From the NCBI RefSeq assembly GCF_003353425.1, contig NZ_QRAO01000001.1:868001-932000 (forward strand): a DNA stretch of 64,000 bases, given 5' to 3'. Source of the stretch: Marinirhabdus gelatinilytica. Lineage in GTDB: Bacteria; Bacteroidota; Bacteroidia; Flavobacteriales; Flavobacteriaceae. Position numbers and translations under genes: made by a program. Below, piece after piece: positions 9,464 through 17,931 of this stretch (position 1 is its first letter; the number at the start of each line of letters is the position of its first letter). Under the pieces are notes generated by a model. That model did no database searches. It had not been told where the DNA came from and saw only the letters and a program-made list of their open reading frames with translations.

Positions 9464-9916
9464 ATGAAAGTAGTAAAAATCATAGCGGTAGTGTTATTGG
9501 TAGCGTTTGTGGGGATTCAATTTATACCCACAACACGCAACCAAAGTAATATGGTACCCGAAACTGATTTTATGTTGGTTAATAATGTTCCAGAGAACAT
9601 TCAAAACAAGTTACAGGTATCCTGCTATGATTGTCACAGTAATAATACGCAATACCCTTGGTATAATAAAGTTCAGCCTGTTGCTTGGTTTTTGGAAGAC
9701 CATATTAAAGAAGGCAAGGCCGAACTAAATTTCAATGAATGGGATTCACTATCAAGCCGAAGAAAGACCAGTAAGTTAAGGTCTATCATCAACCAGATTG
9801 AAAATGGCGAAATGCCTTTGGATTCTTATACCTTGATTCATAGAGACGCAAAGTTTTCAGAAGCGGAGGCAGAAGAAATAATCAACTGGGTAACACAATT
9901 AAAAGACAGCTTATAA
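9464..9916 (+). CDS. Haem-binding domain (c-type) protein
   Basis: 150 residues with an N-terminal membrane anchor (IIAVVLLVAFVGIQFI). One CYDCHSNNTQYPWYNKVQPV motif near residues 54-58 gives a CxxCH haem-attachment site followed by the conserved YPWY typical of the Bacteroidota haem-binding domain family. It starts immediately after the previous stop (ATG at 9464), so it is co-translated with the DUF3347 genes. Likely a periplasmic redox protein; its partner is not evident. Confidence 0.87.
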   Translation: MKVVKIIAVVLLVAFVGIQFIPTTRNQSNMVPETDFMLVNNVPENIQNKLQVSCYDCHSNNTQYPWYNKVQPVAWFLEDHIKEGKAELNFNEWDSLSSRRKTSKLRSIINQIENGEMPLDSYTLIHRDAKFSEAEAEEIINWVTQLKDSL

Positions 9917-9935
9917 ATAATTAAAAAATAAAAAG

Positions 9936-10487
9936 ATGAAAAAGTTAAAAATGAGTATAGCCACTATGTTATTGTTGGCAGTTTCTTTTACCAATGCGCA
10001 GGAAAAGGAAAAAATGAAGATGGACCATAAAATGGACCACGGCAAAATGATGGATATGAACAGTGATGCAAAAGCAGAAGCAATTTTAAATGATTATTTC
10101 AGTCTAAAGAATGCCTTGGTGGCAGACGATACCAAAAAGGCAGCCCAAGAAGGTGCAAAATTGGTAGCTTCTCTTAAAGCCTTTGATACCAGTAGCTATA
10201 CCAAAGAACAGCAAGAAGAATTGGCCGATATTATAGAAGATGCTACAGAACACGCAGAACATATTGCTGAAAGTGCTATTGACCATCAAAGAGAGCATTT
10301 TAAAACATTGAGCAAAGATATAACGGATATGGTGGCGATTACAGGAACAAAGAACACACTGTACCAACAATTTTGCCCTATGTACGATAAGGGTAGTGCT
10401 TGGTTAAGTACAAACAACGAGATAAGAAACCCATATTACGGCAGTAGAATGCTTAAATGCGGCAAAGTACAAAAGACTATTCAGTAG
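9936..10487 (+). CDS. DUF3347 protein 3 (secreted)
   Basis: 183 residues with a signal peptide (SFTNA-Q) but no lipobox, unlike copies 1 and 2. A short [16 protein letters not shown] stretch rich in Met and His precedes the DUF3347 domain ([19 protein letters not shown] ... [13 protein letters not shown] ... [14 protein letters not shown]). Predicted soluble and periplasmic. Met/His content suggests copper binding. Last gene before the hairpin-rich gap. Confidence 0.87.
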   Translation: MKKLKMSIATMLLLAVSFTNAQEKEKMKMDHKMDHGKMMDMNSDAKAEAILNDYFSLKNALVADDTKKAAQEGAKLVASLKAFDTSSYTKEQQEELADIIEDATEHAEHIAESAIDHQREHFKTLSKDITDMVAITGTKNTLYQQFCPMYDKGSAWLSTNNEIRNPYYGSRMLKCGKVQKTIQ

Positions 10488-10586
10488 ATAATCCCTTCCC
10501 TAAGCATTTTTTGTTGTTCTGGTTTATTAGTTAACAGAATACATAAAATGTCCGGAATATCTTGAGTAGTCATTAAGTCCTGTCGT

Positions 10587-10627
10587 GGGAAGGAAAAATA
10601 GATGATGGTTAGTGTTAGTTCCTTCCC
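10587..10627 (+). repeat. Hairpin A of a four-hairpin array
   Basis: Arms GGGAAGGAA (10587-10595) and TTCCTTCCC (10619-10627), 9 bp perfect, 23-nt loop containing ATGGTTAGTGTTAG. Followed by AGGTCAGGCAAAAATTTAAG. The gap 10488-10977 has no credible gene and consists mainly of this and the next three hairpins. Confidence 0.65.
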
Positions 10628-10653
10628 AGGTCAGGCAAAAATTTAAGTCCTAA

Positions 10654-10704
10654 TAAGAGAGAGGGTGCATACTGTTTGGTTGGTTAATGAAACCCTTTCT
10701 CTTA
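10654..10704 (+). repeat. Hairpin B of the array
   Basis: Arms TAAGAGAGAGGGT (10654-10666) and ACCCTTTCTCTTA (10692-10704): 13 pairs, one of them G-U on the + strand. The loop carries TTGGTTGGTTAATG, like hairpin D. Confidence 0.65.
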
Positions 10705-10764
10705 ATTAGGTACAACAGATTTTGTGAAATAGAAAAGTTGATTTGGTTAGTAGCAGCCTGCACA

Positions 10765-10808
10765 AGGGAGAGGGATTAAACCCTTAAAATAATAACATCT
10801 CTCTTCCT
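10765..10808 (+). repeat. Hairpin C of the array
   Basis: Arms AGGGAGAGGGAT (10765-10776) and ATCTCTCTTCCT (10797-10808): 12 pairs with two G-U. Followed by ATGTCAGGCAATTTAAA, matching the 3' flank of hairpin A. Confidence 0.62.
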
Positions 10809-10866
10809 ATGTCAGGCAATTTAAAACTTTTGAAAAAGAGAAGTTTAGTGAAGAGTACTTGGTTTT

Positions 10867-10916
10867 GGGAGGTGAACATTTGAAATGGTTGATTGGTTAA
10901 TAACAGTTCGCCTCTC
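10867..10916 (+). repeat. Hairpin D of the array
   Basis: Arms GGGAGGTGAAC (10867-10877) and GTTCGCCTCTC (10906-10916): 11 pairs with two G-U on the + strand. The loop carries GGTTGATTGGTTAATA. Confidence 0.62.
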
Positions 10917-10977
10917 ATTATCAAGTATAAATTTAGGGTTGCAGCTTCATTAAAGAAAACTGAAAAATAAATAGGTA

Positions 10978-11115
10978 ATGAAAGATTGTTGCAATACAGG
11001 TAATAGCAAAGCACAGATCAAAAACCCGTTAAAAAAGTGGTTCAATTATATAATATATACTGTTATAGCCGTCGTAGTTCTTGGGGCTTTAGTATTAAAA
11101 TTAACTGGCAACTAA
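10978..11115 (+). CDS. 45-residue small membrane protein with N-terminal CC motif
   Basis: Starts MKDCCNTGNSKAQIKNPLKKW and continues into one hydrophobic helix (YIIYTVIAVVVLGALVL). A Cys-Cys pair at residues 4-5 could bind a soft metal. It sits between the hairpin array and the channel gene on the operon strand. The orderly Cys/basic/hydrophobic layout makes it a likely real gene; family not recognised. Confidence 0.6.
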   Translation: MKDCCNTGNSKAQIKNPLKKWFNYIIYTVIAVVVLGALVLKLTGN

Positions 11116-11212
11116 TTGTAATTAATAAAAGTTAATGTGAAAACATAGAAAAATTAATAAACGAAACCGAAACAAAGACATATGAAGAAATTTTTATAAA
11201 ACCCTCAAAAGA

Positions 11213-11761
11213 ATGTGTGACGAAAAGGACATAGAAACCACGGCTGCCTTTTATGGGCAACTTTTCAATAGTTCAAAGTACGTACTATTGGTAGTGCTTA
11301 TTGCTACAGCTATCGGGCTGTATGTTTTGCCTAATATTAATGCTACTTACGCAGTGATTATACTATTGGCTATAACACTAATAAAGATAGGATTTATCAT
11401 AGCCCTATCCTTTAATCAATTAATGAAAATTATCGGACAGAGCCATTTGCTGAGCCACGTTTTGATGTTATTCGGATTTTTAATTGTCCTGATTGTACTT
11501 TCATTCGCTTTAGACTATACAGCATTACATTTTTTTGATTCTACTCATTTTAAGATAAATAATAGTTCCGGAAATAATGGGCTGTTGACATTTTTCGATA
11601 TGTCCTATTTCAGTCTAATTACATTCTCATCTGTAGGCTACGGTGATATAGTTCCAAAAACGATTACAGCTAAAACCTTGGTGGCACTTGAAGTGGCTCT
11701 CAGATTTTTTGTCCTTGTATTTGGTATCGCAAACGTGAATAGAATTCGAGTAAATAAATAA
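11213..11761 (+). CDS. Ion-channel-like membrane protein with K+ selectivity filter
   Basis: 182 residues, four hydrophobic segments, and between the last two a pore loop with TFSSVGYGDIVPKT. SVGYGD is the potassium-channel filter. No cytoplasmic regulatory (RCK) domain follows, so it is a minimal two-pore-helix (Ion_trans_2) channel with two extra N-terminal helices. The sequence starts MCDEKDIETT. A role in balancing membrane potential during metal stress is only a guess. Confidence 0.82.
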   Translation: MCDEKDIETTAAFYGQLFNSSKYVLLVVLIATAIGLYVLPNINATYAVIILLAITLIKIGFIIALSFNQLMKIIGQSHLLSHVLMLFGFLIVLIVLSFALDYTALHFFDSTHFKINNSSGNNGLLTFFDMSYFSLITFSSVGYGDIVPKTITAKTLVALEVALRFFVLVFGIANVNRIRVNK

Positions 11762-11779
11762 CCCTAAATAACAAAAATT

Positions 11780-12262
11780 ATGAAAACTCTAAAATTAACA
11801 ACAATCCTAATGCTACTTACGTTTGCCACAGGCCAAATGTTTAGTCAAAACGTAGATTTAGGCACCGAGAAAGAAGCTGTTCTAAAAGTAATGAAAACCT
11901 ATAAGGATGCGTTACAAAACTTGACAACTGAAGGTACTTTTGACCTATTCACAGAAGATTCCGAGGTTTTTGAATCTGGTGGTGTTGAAGGCACCTACGC
12001 CCACTATATAGAACATCATTTGGGTCCAGAATTGGGGCATTTCAAGAAATTTGAATTTTCAGATTATGAAATTGATGCAGAAGTAGATTTGCCCTATGCG
12101 TTTACTACCGAAACTTATGTCTACACCATAGTTCTCAATCCCGATGATAAAGGCAATACCCGAACCATAAAGAAAAAAGGGGTGGCGACTTCTATCCTTA
12201 AGAAGATAGATGATAAATGGCAGATAGTTAAAACCCATTCATCATCAAGGAATGCAAAATAA
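11780..12262 (+). CDS. Secreted NTF2/SnoaL-like (DUF4440-type) protein
   Basis: 160 residues with a signal peptide (FATGQMFSQ). The mature part has the NTF2-fold order: helical start (EKEAVLKVMKTYKDALQNLTTEGTFDLF), then strands with EVFESGG and a final VATSILKKIDDKWQIVKTHSSSR, typical of ketosteroid-isomerase-like proteins. Catalytic activity is unknown. It is 18 nt after the channel gene and 10 nt before the permease, within the metal operon. Confidence 0.8.
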   Translation: MKTLKLTTILMLLTFATGQMFSQNVDLGTEKEAVLKVMKTYKDALQNLTTEGTFDLFTEDSEVFESGGVEGTYAHYIEHHLGPELGHFKKFEFSDYEIDAEVDLPYAFTTETYVYTIVLNPDDKGNTRTIKKKGVATSILKKIDDKWQIVKTHSSSRNAK

Positions 12263-12272
12263 AATTTAACCT

Positions 12273-13499
12273 GTGAGCGAGTTTTTAAAACAATGGGGCG
12301 AAGCTGCCTATACCACAACGGGATTTTTCTGGATGGCTTTGTGGGCATTCATCTTGGGCTACATAATCAGTAGTATGATACAGATTTTTGTGACGGAAAA
12401 ACGTATGCAGAAAACGATGGGGAAAGACGAATCCAAAAGTGTGCTGTTGGGTACATTCTTCGGATTTATCAGTAGCTCGTGCAGTTTTGCTGCATTGGCA
12501 AGTGCAAAATCTCTCTTCAAAAAAGGGGCGAGTTTTGTGTCCTCTATTGCCTTCCTGCTGGCATCAACCAATTTAGTCATCGAATTGGGAATCATTATTT
12601 CCATCTTTTTGGGATGGCAGTTCGTGGTTGGGGAATATGTTGGCGGTATATTGCTCATACTTATATGCTGGATTCTCATTCGTATCATCAATCCCAAAAA
12701 ACTCATTGAAAAAGCGAAAAAAAACCTTGAAGGGCAGGACGATGATGAAATGGATGGTTCCAAAGACTGGAAAAAGCAGATACAACAGGAAGATAGCTGG
12801 TCACGGGTCGCCAAGAAGTATAAAATGGAATGGCAGATGGTCTGGAAGGACGTAACAGTAGGCTTTACCATTGCAGGAATCGTAGCGGCCTTTGTCCCTG
12901 ATTCATTTTTCCAAACCCTGTTTATCAACAGTGGTCAAGGCAAAACTGATTTTACCTTTCTCGAAGTTCTGGAGCATATTGTCGTGGGGCCAGTTGCTGC
13001 ATTTTTGACCTTTATCGGTTCTATGGGCAACATACCTTTAGCAGCCCTACTATTTGGTAAGGGCGTAAGTTTTGCGGGTGTTATGGCATTTATTTTTAGC
13101 GATTTGGTTGTTTTCCCAGTATTACGAATTAACGCTAAATATTATGGTTGGAAAATGTCGTTTTTCATTTTGTTTCTACTTTTTACGGCTCTAATTGGAA
13201 CATCTTTGGCCCTGCATTATTCATTCGACTTGCTGAGTATGTTACCAGACCCTTCGCAAGTCAAGATTCAGGATAAAGACCATTTCAAGATTGATTATAC
13301 ATTCTACTTAAATATTACTTTTCTTATGATTTCAGGATACCTGATTTATTTAGGATTTTACAAGAAAAAGGATGTTGAGCATTCAATGAGTGAAATGGCA
13401 CCAAAAAGTCCATTACTGGAAACAATATTAAAATATGCGGCCTTCATTTGCTATGTGTGGTTAGCAGGTGGATTGATTGTAAAAATCTTTATACAATAA
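12273..13499 (+). CDS. ArsP/DUF318-type permease
   Basis: 408 residues, about 8-10 hydrophobic segments. Starts at GTG; an ATG 20 codons later would cut into the first segment. Contains SSSCSFAALASAKSLFKKGASFVSSIAFLLASTNL, here cited only by its key parts SSSCSFA and LASTNL, which is characteristic of the PF03773 permease family (ArsP and relatives). A soluble charged loop lies near residues 150-185. Substrate is unknown; related proteins export organoarsenicals or other metal species. The next gene, copA, begins 2 nt after its stop. Confidence 0.83.
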   Translation: MSEFLKQWGEAAYTTTGFFWMALWAFILGYIISSMIQIFVTEKRMQKTMGKDESKSVLLGTFFGFISSSCSFAALASAKSLFKKGASFVSSIAFLLASTNLVIELGIIISIFLGWQFVVGEYVGGILLILICWILIRIINPKKLIEKAKKNLEGQDDDEMDGSKDWKKQIQQEDSWSRVAKKYKMEWQMVWKDVTVGFTIAGIVAAFVPDSFFQTLFINSGQGKTDFTFLEVLEHIVVGPVAAFLTFIGSMGNIPLAALLFGKGVSFAGVMAFIFSDLVVFPVLRINAKYYGWKMSFFILFLLFTALIGTSLALHYSFDLLSMLPDPSQVKIQDKDHFKIDYTFYLNITFLMISGYLIYLGFYKKKDVEHSMSEMAPKSPLLETILKYAAFICYVWLAGGLIVKIFIQ

Positions 13500-13501
13500 C
13501 T

Positions 13502-16006
13502 ATGAAACACAAATATCACATACACGGTATGACCTGCAATGGTTGTAGAAAACACGTTGAAGAAACGCTTTCTAAAGTAGAAGGTGTTACCAATGCAACT
13601 GTAGATTTAGAAAAAGCTGAAGCGACCATTGAAATGGAATCCCATATTCCAATCGAAAAATTTCAAGAGGCGCTTAAAGCTAAGGGTGGTCAATACAGCA
13701 TCCATCAGAATGGCGAACATCAGCATACCCACGATAAACAGAAAGTTGAGAAACCTAAGGGTAAAGGAACGGGGACATTCTATTGCCCAATGCATTGCGA
13801 AGGTGATAAAACTTACGACCAACCAGGCGACTGTCCCGTTTGCGGAATGGACTTGGTCGAAGAAGTAAACCTAACGGCGACTTCTGAAACGCAATATACT
13901 TGCCCAATGCATCCAGAAATCGTTCGTGATCAACCGGGCGATTGCCCTATCTGTGGAATGGATTTGGTGCCTATGGAACCCGATTTGTCCGCAGAGGAAA
14001 AAACCTATAAAAAACTATTAAAAAAGTTTTGGGTAGCGGTTGCTTTCACATTGCCCATTTTTATCATTGCAATGTCCGAAATGTTGACCAGTAACCCATT
14101 GGAAAATTTATTAGAGATAGAATATTGGAATTGGATTCAATTCGGTTTATCTCTACCAGTTGTTTTTTATGCCACCTGGATGTTTTATGAGCGAGCGTAC
14201 CGTAGCATCAAGACGTGGAATCTTAATATGTTTACCCTTATTGGAATTGGCACAGGGGTAGCTTGGCTATTCAGTGTCTTTGGTATGTTGTTTCCTGATA
14301 TTTTCCCGGCCCAATTCAAGACCAATTCTGGGACCGTATTTGTTTACTATGAAGCTACCACCGTAATCTTAACGTTGGTATTACTGGGCCAAGTACTCGA
14401 AGCCCGTGCCCATAGCAAAACCAACAGCGCAGTAAAAGAGCTGTTGAAATTAGCACCTAATAAAGCTATAAAAGTTGTAGATGGCCTTGAAGAAGAAGTC
14501 AGTATCGACCAGATAGAAAAAGGTGACATTTTACGTGTGAAGCCAGGGGATAAAATTCCTGTGGATGGTGTGATTACAGAAGGAAGCACTACGGTAGATG
14601 AATCGATGATTACGGGCGAACCTATTCCTGTAAACAAAGCAATAGATGATAAGGTAAGTAGCGGCACTATCAATGGCAATCAATCCTTTTTAATGAAAGC
14701 TGAAAAGGTAGGTAGTGAGACTTTGCTATCGCAAATCATTCATATGGTGAACGACGCCAGTAGAAGTCGTGCACCCATTCAAAAATTAGCCGATACAGTT
14801 TCTGGTTATTTTGTGCCTATAGTGGTCATTATTTCACTCATAACTTTTGTGGTTTGGGCAATATGGGGACCAGAACCAACTTATGTATATGCCTTAGTCA
14901 ATGCTATTGCCGTATTAATTATCGCTTGTCCCTGCGCTTTAGGTTTGGCAACACCTATGTCGGTGATGGTAGGAGTCGGAAAGGGTGCTCAAAATGGGGT
15001 GCTCATCAAAAATGCTGAAGCTTTGGAGAAAATGGATAAGGTAGATACCCTTATTGTAGATAAAACAGGAACGATTACAGAAGGAAAACCAACCGTTGAA
15101 AAAATGGATGCTTTTGGGGACCGCTTTCGCGAAAGCGAAATACTTCAACTTATCGCTTCCTTGAACAGTTCAAGTGAGCATCCTTTGGCTGAAGCTACCG
15201 TAAAATATGGAAAGGAAAATAAAACTGAACTTTTAAAAACTGAAGACTTTAGTGCGGTAACCGGAAAAGGTGTGGAAGGCAAGGTAAATGGAAAAAGTCT
15301 TGCATTGGGAAATGCAAAAATGATGGAGTATGCAAATGCTTCGCTTTCAAAAGAAATGATTACCGAAGCACAGACGTATCAAAAACAAGGTAAGACAGTT
15401 TCTTATTTGGCAATAGATAAAATAGTTGCTGGCTACGTAGTCATTGGCGATAAGATAAAGGAAACAAGTGCCAATGCTATTAAAGCACTTCAAGATAAAG
15501 GCATCGATGTGATAATGCTAACTGGCGATAACCACGAAACAGCACAAGCCGTAGCATCAGAATTAAACTTGGCAGATTTTAAAGCCAGTATGTTACCAGA
15601 AGACAAGCTCAAAGAAGTAGAAAAACTACAAGAAAACGGAAAAGTAGTCGCTATGGCAGGTGATGGAATCAACGATGCCCCTGCATTGGCTAAAAGTGAT
15701 GTAGGAATTGCTATGGGAACAGGAACGGATGTAGCGATAGAAAGCGCAATGATAACATTGGTAAAAGGCGATTTACAAGGAATTGTTAAAGCGAGAAACC
15801 TAAGCCATAAAGTAATGCGTAATATCAAACAAAATCTCTTTTTTGCATTTATATACAACACCTTGGGTGTGCCCATTGCTGCGGGTGTACTATATCCTGT
15901 TTTCGGATTGCTACTATCACCAATGATTGCTGCCTTGGCGATGAGCTTCAGTTCCGTATCGGTAATTTTAAATGCCCTTCGATTAAGAACCAAAACAATT
16001 AAATAA
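13502..16006 (+). CDS. copA: Copper-translocating P1B-type ATPase
   Basis: Exports Cu(I) from the cytoplasm using ATP. ATG at 13502 is preferred to an in-frame upstream ATG that overlaps the permease, because it directly precedes the HMA domain. 834 residues: HMA domain with GMTCNGC (9-15); two heavy-metal-binding zinc-ribbon-like repeats, YCPMHCEG...CPVCGMDL (~93-120) and YTCPMHPE...CPICGMDL (~131-158); membrane CPC (476-478); phosphorylation DKTGT (Asp520); GDGINDAPALAKSDVGIAM hinge. An iterated palindrome lies in the codons for DRFRES. Paired with the cation-binding proteins around it in one transcript. Confidence 0.95.
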   Translation: MKHKYHIHGMTCNGCRKHVEETLSKVEGVTNATVDLEKAEATIEMESHIPIEKFQEALKAKGGQYSIHQNGEHQHTHDKQKVEKPKGKGTGTFYCPMHCEGDKTYDQPGDCPVCGMDLVEEVNLTATSETQYTCPMHPEIVRDQPGDCPICGMDLVPMEPDLSAEEKTYKKLLKKFWVAVAFTLPIFIIAMSEMLTSNPLENLLEIEYWNWIQFGLSLPVVFYATWMFYERAYRSIKTWNLNMFTLIGIGTGVAWLFSVFGMLFPDIFPAQFKTNSGTVFVYYEATTVILTLVLLGQVLEARAHSKTNSAVKELLKLAPNKAIKVVDGLEEEVSIDQIEKGDILRVKPGDKIPVDGVITEGSTTVDESMITGEPIPVNKAIDDKVSSGTINGNQSFLMKAEKVGSETLLSQIIHMVNDASRSRAPIQKLADTVSGYFVPIVVIISLITFVVWAIWGPEPTYVYALVNAIAVLIIACPCALGLATPMSVMVGVGKGAQNGVLIKNAEALEKMDKVDTLIVDKTGTITEGKPTVEKMDAFGDRFRESEILQLIASLNSSSEHPLAEATVKYGKENKTELLKTEDFSAVTGKGVEGKVNGKSLALGNAKMMEYANASLSKEMITEAQTYQKQGKTVSYLAIDKIVAGYVVIGDKIKETSANAIKALQDKGIDVIMLTGDNHETAQAVASELNLADFKASMLPEDKLKEVEKLQENGKVVAMAGDGINDAPALAKSDVGIAMGTGTDVAIESAMITLVKGDLQGIVKARNLSHKVMRNIKQNLFFAFIYNTLGVPIAAGVLYPVFGLLLSPMIAALAMSFSSVSVILNALRLRTKTIK
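15122..15137. repeat. Highly iterated palindrome, copy 3 (16 bp)
   Basis: CGCTTTCGCGAAAGCG inside copA, read in a different frame from most copies (RFRES rather than AFAKA), so the DNA word rather than the peptide is what is conserved. Confidence 0.85.
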
Positions 16007-16014
16007 CATTATCT

Positions 16015-16599
16015 ATGAAAATACAGTATTACATATTTGTCCTAATAGTACTTTCTTCTTGCGAACAAAAAGGTGAAAAGACCAAAGAAGTTGTGACGAA
16101 AGAAATAGAAACAGTTTCTAAAACCGCTGAACCCGACAAGAAAAAACCATTAAGTCCGCATACCGAAACAATAGCAATGGTCGGCGATGCTCATATTCAT
16201 ATCGATTATTCATCGCCAGGCGTAAGGGATAGAATTATTTTCGGTGGACTGTTGGCTTACGACCAAGTCTGGCAGGCTGGTGCCCATATGGCTACTTGGT
16301 TGGAAACAAATAAGGATTTAGAAATTGATGGCAAGGTATTAAAAGCCGGAAAATATGGATTTTTTGTAATTCCGAATCAAGAAGAATGGACTGTCATTTT
16401 CAACAGGAATTGGAACCAACACGGAAAGGATGATTATGATGCGAGCGATGATGTATTACGATTTAAAGCAACGCCTAAAATTCCCGAAGAAATCAAGGAA
16501 CATTTAGAGTACAAAATAAACAAAACAACTGAGACTTCAGGAACAATCTCAATGAGTTGGGAAAAAGTAACGATTGAGTTTCCTTTTGAAGTAAAGTAA
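16015..16599 (+). CDS. DUF2911 lipoprotein
   Basis: 194 residues, lipobox LSSC-E, then the DUF2911 domain: HIDYSSPGVRDRIIFGGLLAY, VWQAGAHMATWLETNKDLEI, KAGKYGFFVIP and WTVIFNRNWNQHG are its usual blocks. Envelope protein of unknown biochemical function, common in Bacteroidota. It starts 8 nt after copA and is followed directly by the PepSY gene. Confidence 0.86.
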   Translation: MKIQYYIFVLIVLSSCEQKGEKTKEVVTKEIETVSKTAEPDKKKPLSPHTETIAMVGDAHIHIDYSSPGVRDRIIFGGLLAYDQVWQAGAHMATWLETNKDLEIDGKVLKAGKYGFFVIPNQEEWTVIFNRNWNQHGKDDYDASDDVLRFKATPKIPEEIKEHLEYKINKTTETSGTISMSWEKVTIEFPFEVK

Positions 16600-16600
16600 A

Positions 16601-17308
16601 ATGGTGAACAGAAAAACAGCGAAATGGATTAGAAAAGCGCACCGCTATTTGGGTATCTTTTTAGGTATTCAGTTTCTGATGTGGACGATTAGTGGAATGT
16701 ATTTCAGCTGGACGGATATCGACGAGATACACGGTGACCAATTTAAGAAAGAAGCACCTGTGCAGACCTCATTTAATGATTTGCTCAGCACATCCCAACT
16801 TGCTATAAATGAGCCTGTACATTCTTTGGAATTACTGGAAATAGCAAATGAACCTTACTATTGGATTAATGAAGCACAGCTTTATAATGCCAGAACAGGA
16901 CAAAGGAAAAATGGGATTTCTAAAAAAGAGGCTCAACAAGTTGCAAGTAGGTATATGTTGAACGATTTAGAAATAGCAAAAATTCAATTAGTCTATTCTG
17001 TAAGCCCACATCACGAATATCGCGGTCGCCCACTTCCAGCCTATGAAATTTCGTATGAGACACCACAAAATTTAAAAGCCTATGTGGCAGTTGAAAATGG
17101 TGCATTTCAAACGGTGAGACACAGGGATTGGCGTTGGTTCGATTTCCTTTGGATGACACATACAATGGATTACCAGGGAAGGGATAATTTCAACACGTTG
17201 TTGTTAAGGGCATTTTCACTTTTGGGATTGATAACCGTATTGAGCGGTTTCGTATTATGGTATATCAGTTCGCCATCGATCAGAAAATTAAAGAAGAAGT
17301 TCAAATAA
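16601..17308 (+). CDS. PepSY-associated membrane protein
   Basis: 235 residues. N-terminal helix after KAHRYLGIFLGIQFLMWTISG (the KxHRYLG opening of PepSY-TM proteins), a periplasmic PepSY-like middle (SKKEAQQVASRYML ... PAYEISYE), WRWFDFLWMTHTMDY, and a C-terminal helix. Family members often act in metal/ferric reduction or uptake. Start is 1 nt after DUF2911. Function not assigned beyond family. Confidence 0.8.
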   Translation: MVNRKTAKWIRKAHRYLGIFLGIQFLMWTISGMYFSWTDIDEIHGDQFKKEAPVQTSFNDLLSTSQLAINEPVHSLELLEIANEPYYWINEAQLYNARTGQRKNGISKKEAQQVASRYMLNDLEIAKIQLVYSVSPHHEYRGRPLPAYEISYETPQNLKAYVAVENGAFQTVRHRDWRWFDFLWMTHTMDYQGRDNFNTLLLRAFSLLGLITVLSGFVLWYISSPSIRKLKKKFK

Positions 17309-17332
17309 ATAATAATTTAAAAACCAAAAACA

Positions 17333-17830
17333 ATGGATTCAAAAGAAAACACAAAAGACGGAATGAAGAAAAATACTTACGGAAAGTTTATGGCTATGCT
17401 TGGGCTTTCATTTATAGCAATGTACATCACAATGTACCTAAATACCTACGAATGGGACCACGTTTGGTTCAGCCTTACAAGATTTTATATGGTTTGCCTC
17501 GGTATAGCTGCAATGGCAGTAATTATGTTGTCATTAATGCTAAATATGTATAAGAACAAAAAAAAGAACATAGCTATTTATTTGGGGAGTTTAATACTTT
17601 TTGTGAGTGCATTGGGTCTGGTACGCGAACAAAAATCAACTGTAGGTGACGTTCTCTGGATGAAAGCAATGATTCCACACCACTCTATCGCTATCTTAAC
17701 GAGTAAAAGAGCCGATATAAAAGATCCGGAAGCCAAAAAACTTGCTGAGGAAATTATAGAGGCACAGTTGCGTGAGATTGCTCAAATGAAAAAGATAATA
17801 TATAGATTAGAAAACCAAAAAGAGGAATAG
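17333..17830 (+). CDS. DUF305 membrane protein
   Basis: 165 residues: three hydrophobic segments, then a cytoplasmic or periplasmic C-terminal helix pair with LWMKAMIPHHSIAIL and EIIEAQLREIAQMKKII, the DUF305 core in which the His-His pair and Met residues are candidate metal ligands. DUF305 proteins frequently accompany copper-resistance genes. Last gene before the palindrome upstream of the CusB-like gene. Confidence 0.86.
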   Translation: MDSKENTKDGMKKNTYGKFMAMLGLSFIAMYITMYLNTYEWDHVWFSLTRFYMVCLGIAAMAVIMLSLMLNMYKNKKKNIAIYLGSLILFVSALGLVREQKSTVGDVLWMKAMIPHHSIAILTSKRADIKDPEAKKLAEEIIEAQLREIAQMKKIIYRLENQKEE

Positions 17831-17860
17831 TAATTGTACTTATTCTTTTAAAATTAAAGC

Positions 17861-17909
17861 TTGTTCGCAACAATACTTAAGACTAAATAATTATTTAGTT
17901 AGTCTTAAG
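17861..17909 (+). promoter_or_regulatory. Nested palindromes upstream of the CusB-like gene
   Basis: TTGTTCGCAACAA (17861-17873) is followed by arms CTTAAGACTAA (17876-17886) and TTAGTCTTAAG (17899-17909), with an inner perfect palindrome CTAAATAATTATTTAG (17883-17898). It ends 22 nt before the ATG at 17932, so it could be an operator or a 5'-leader hairpin. The binding protein is unknown. Confidence 0.5.
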
Positions 17910-17931
17910 AACATATAATAAATTAGGTGAT

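Noticed and set aside
10784-11014. 76-residue - strand frame in the hairpin array
   Set aside because: It crosses hairpins C and D and the start of a better small gene on the other strand; a shadow frame.
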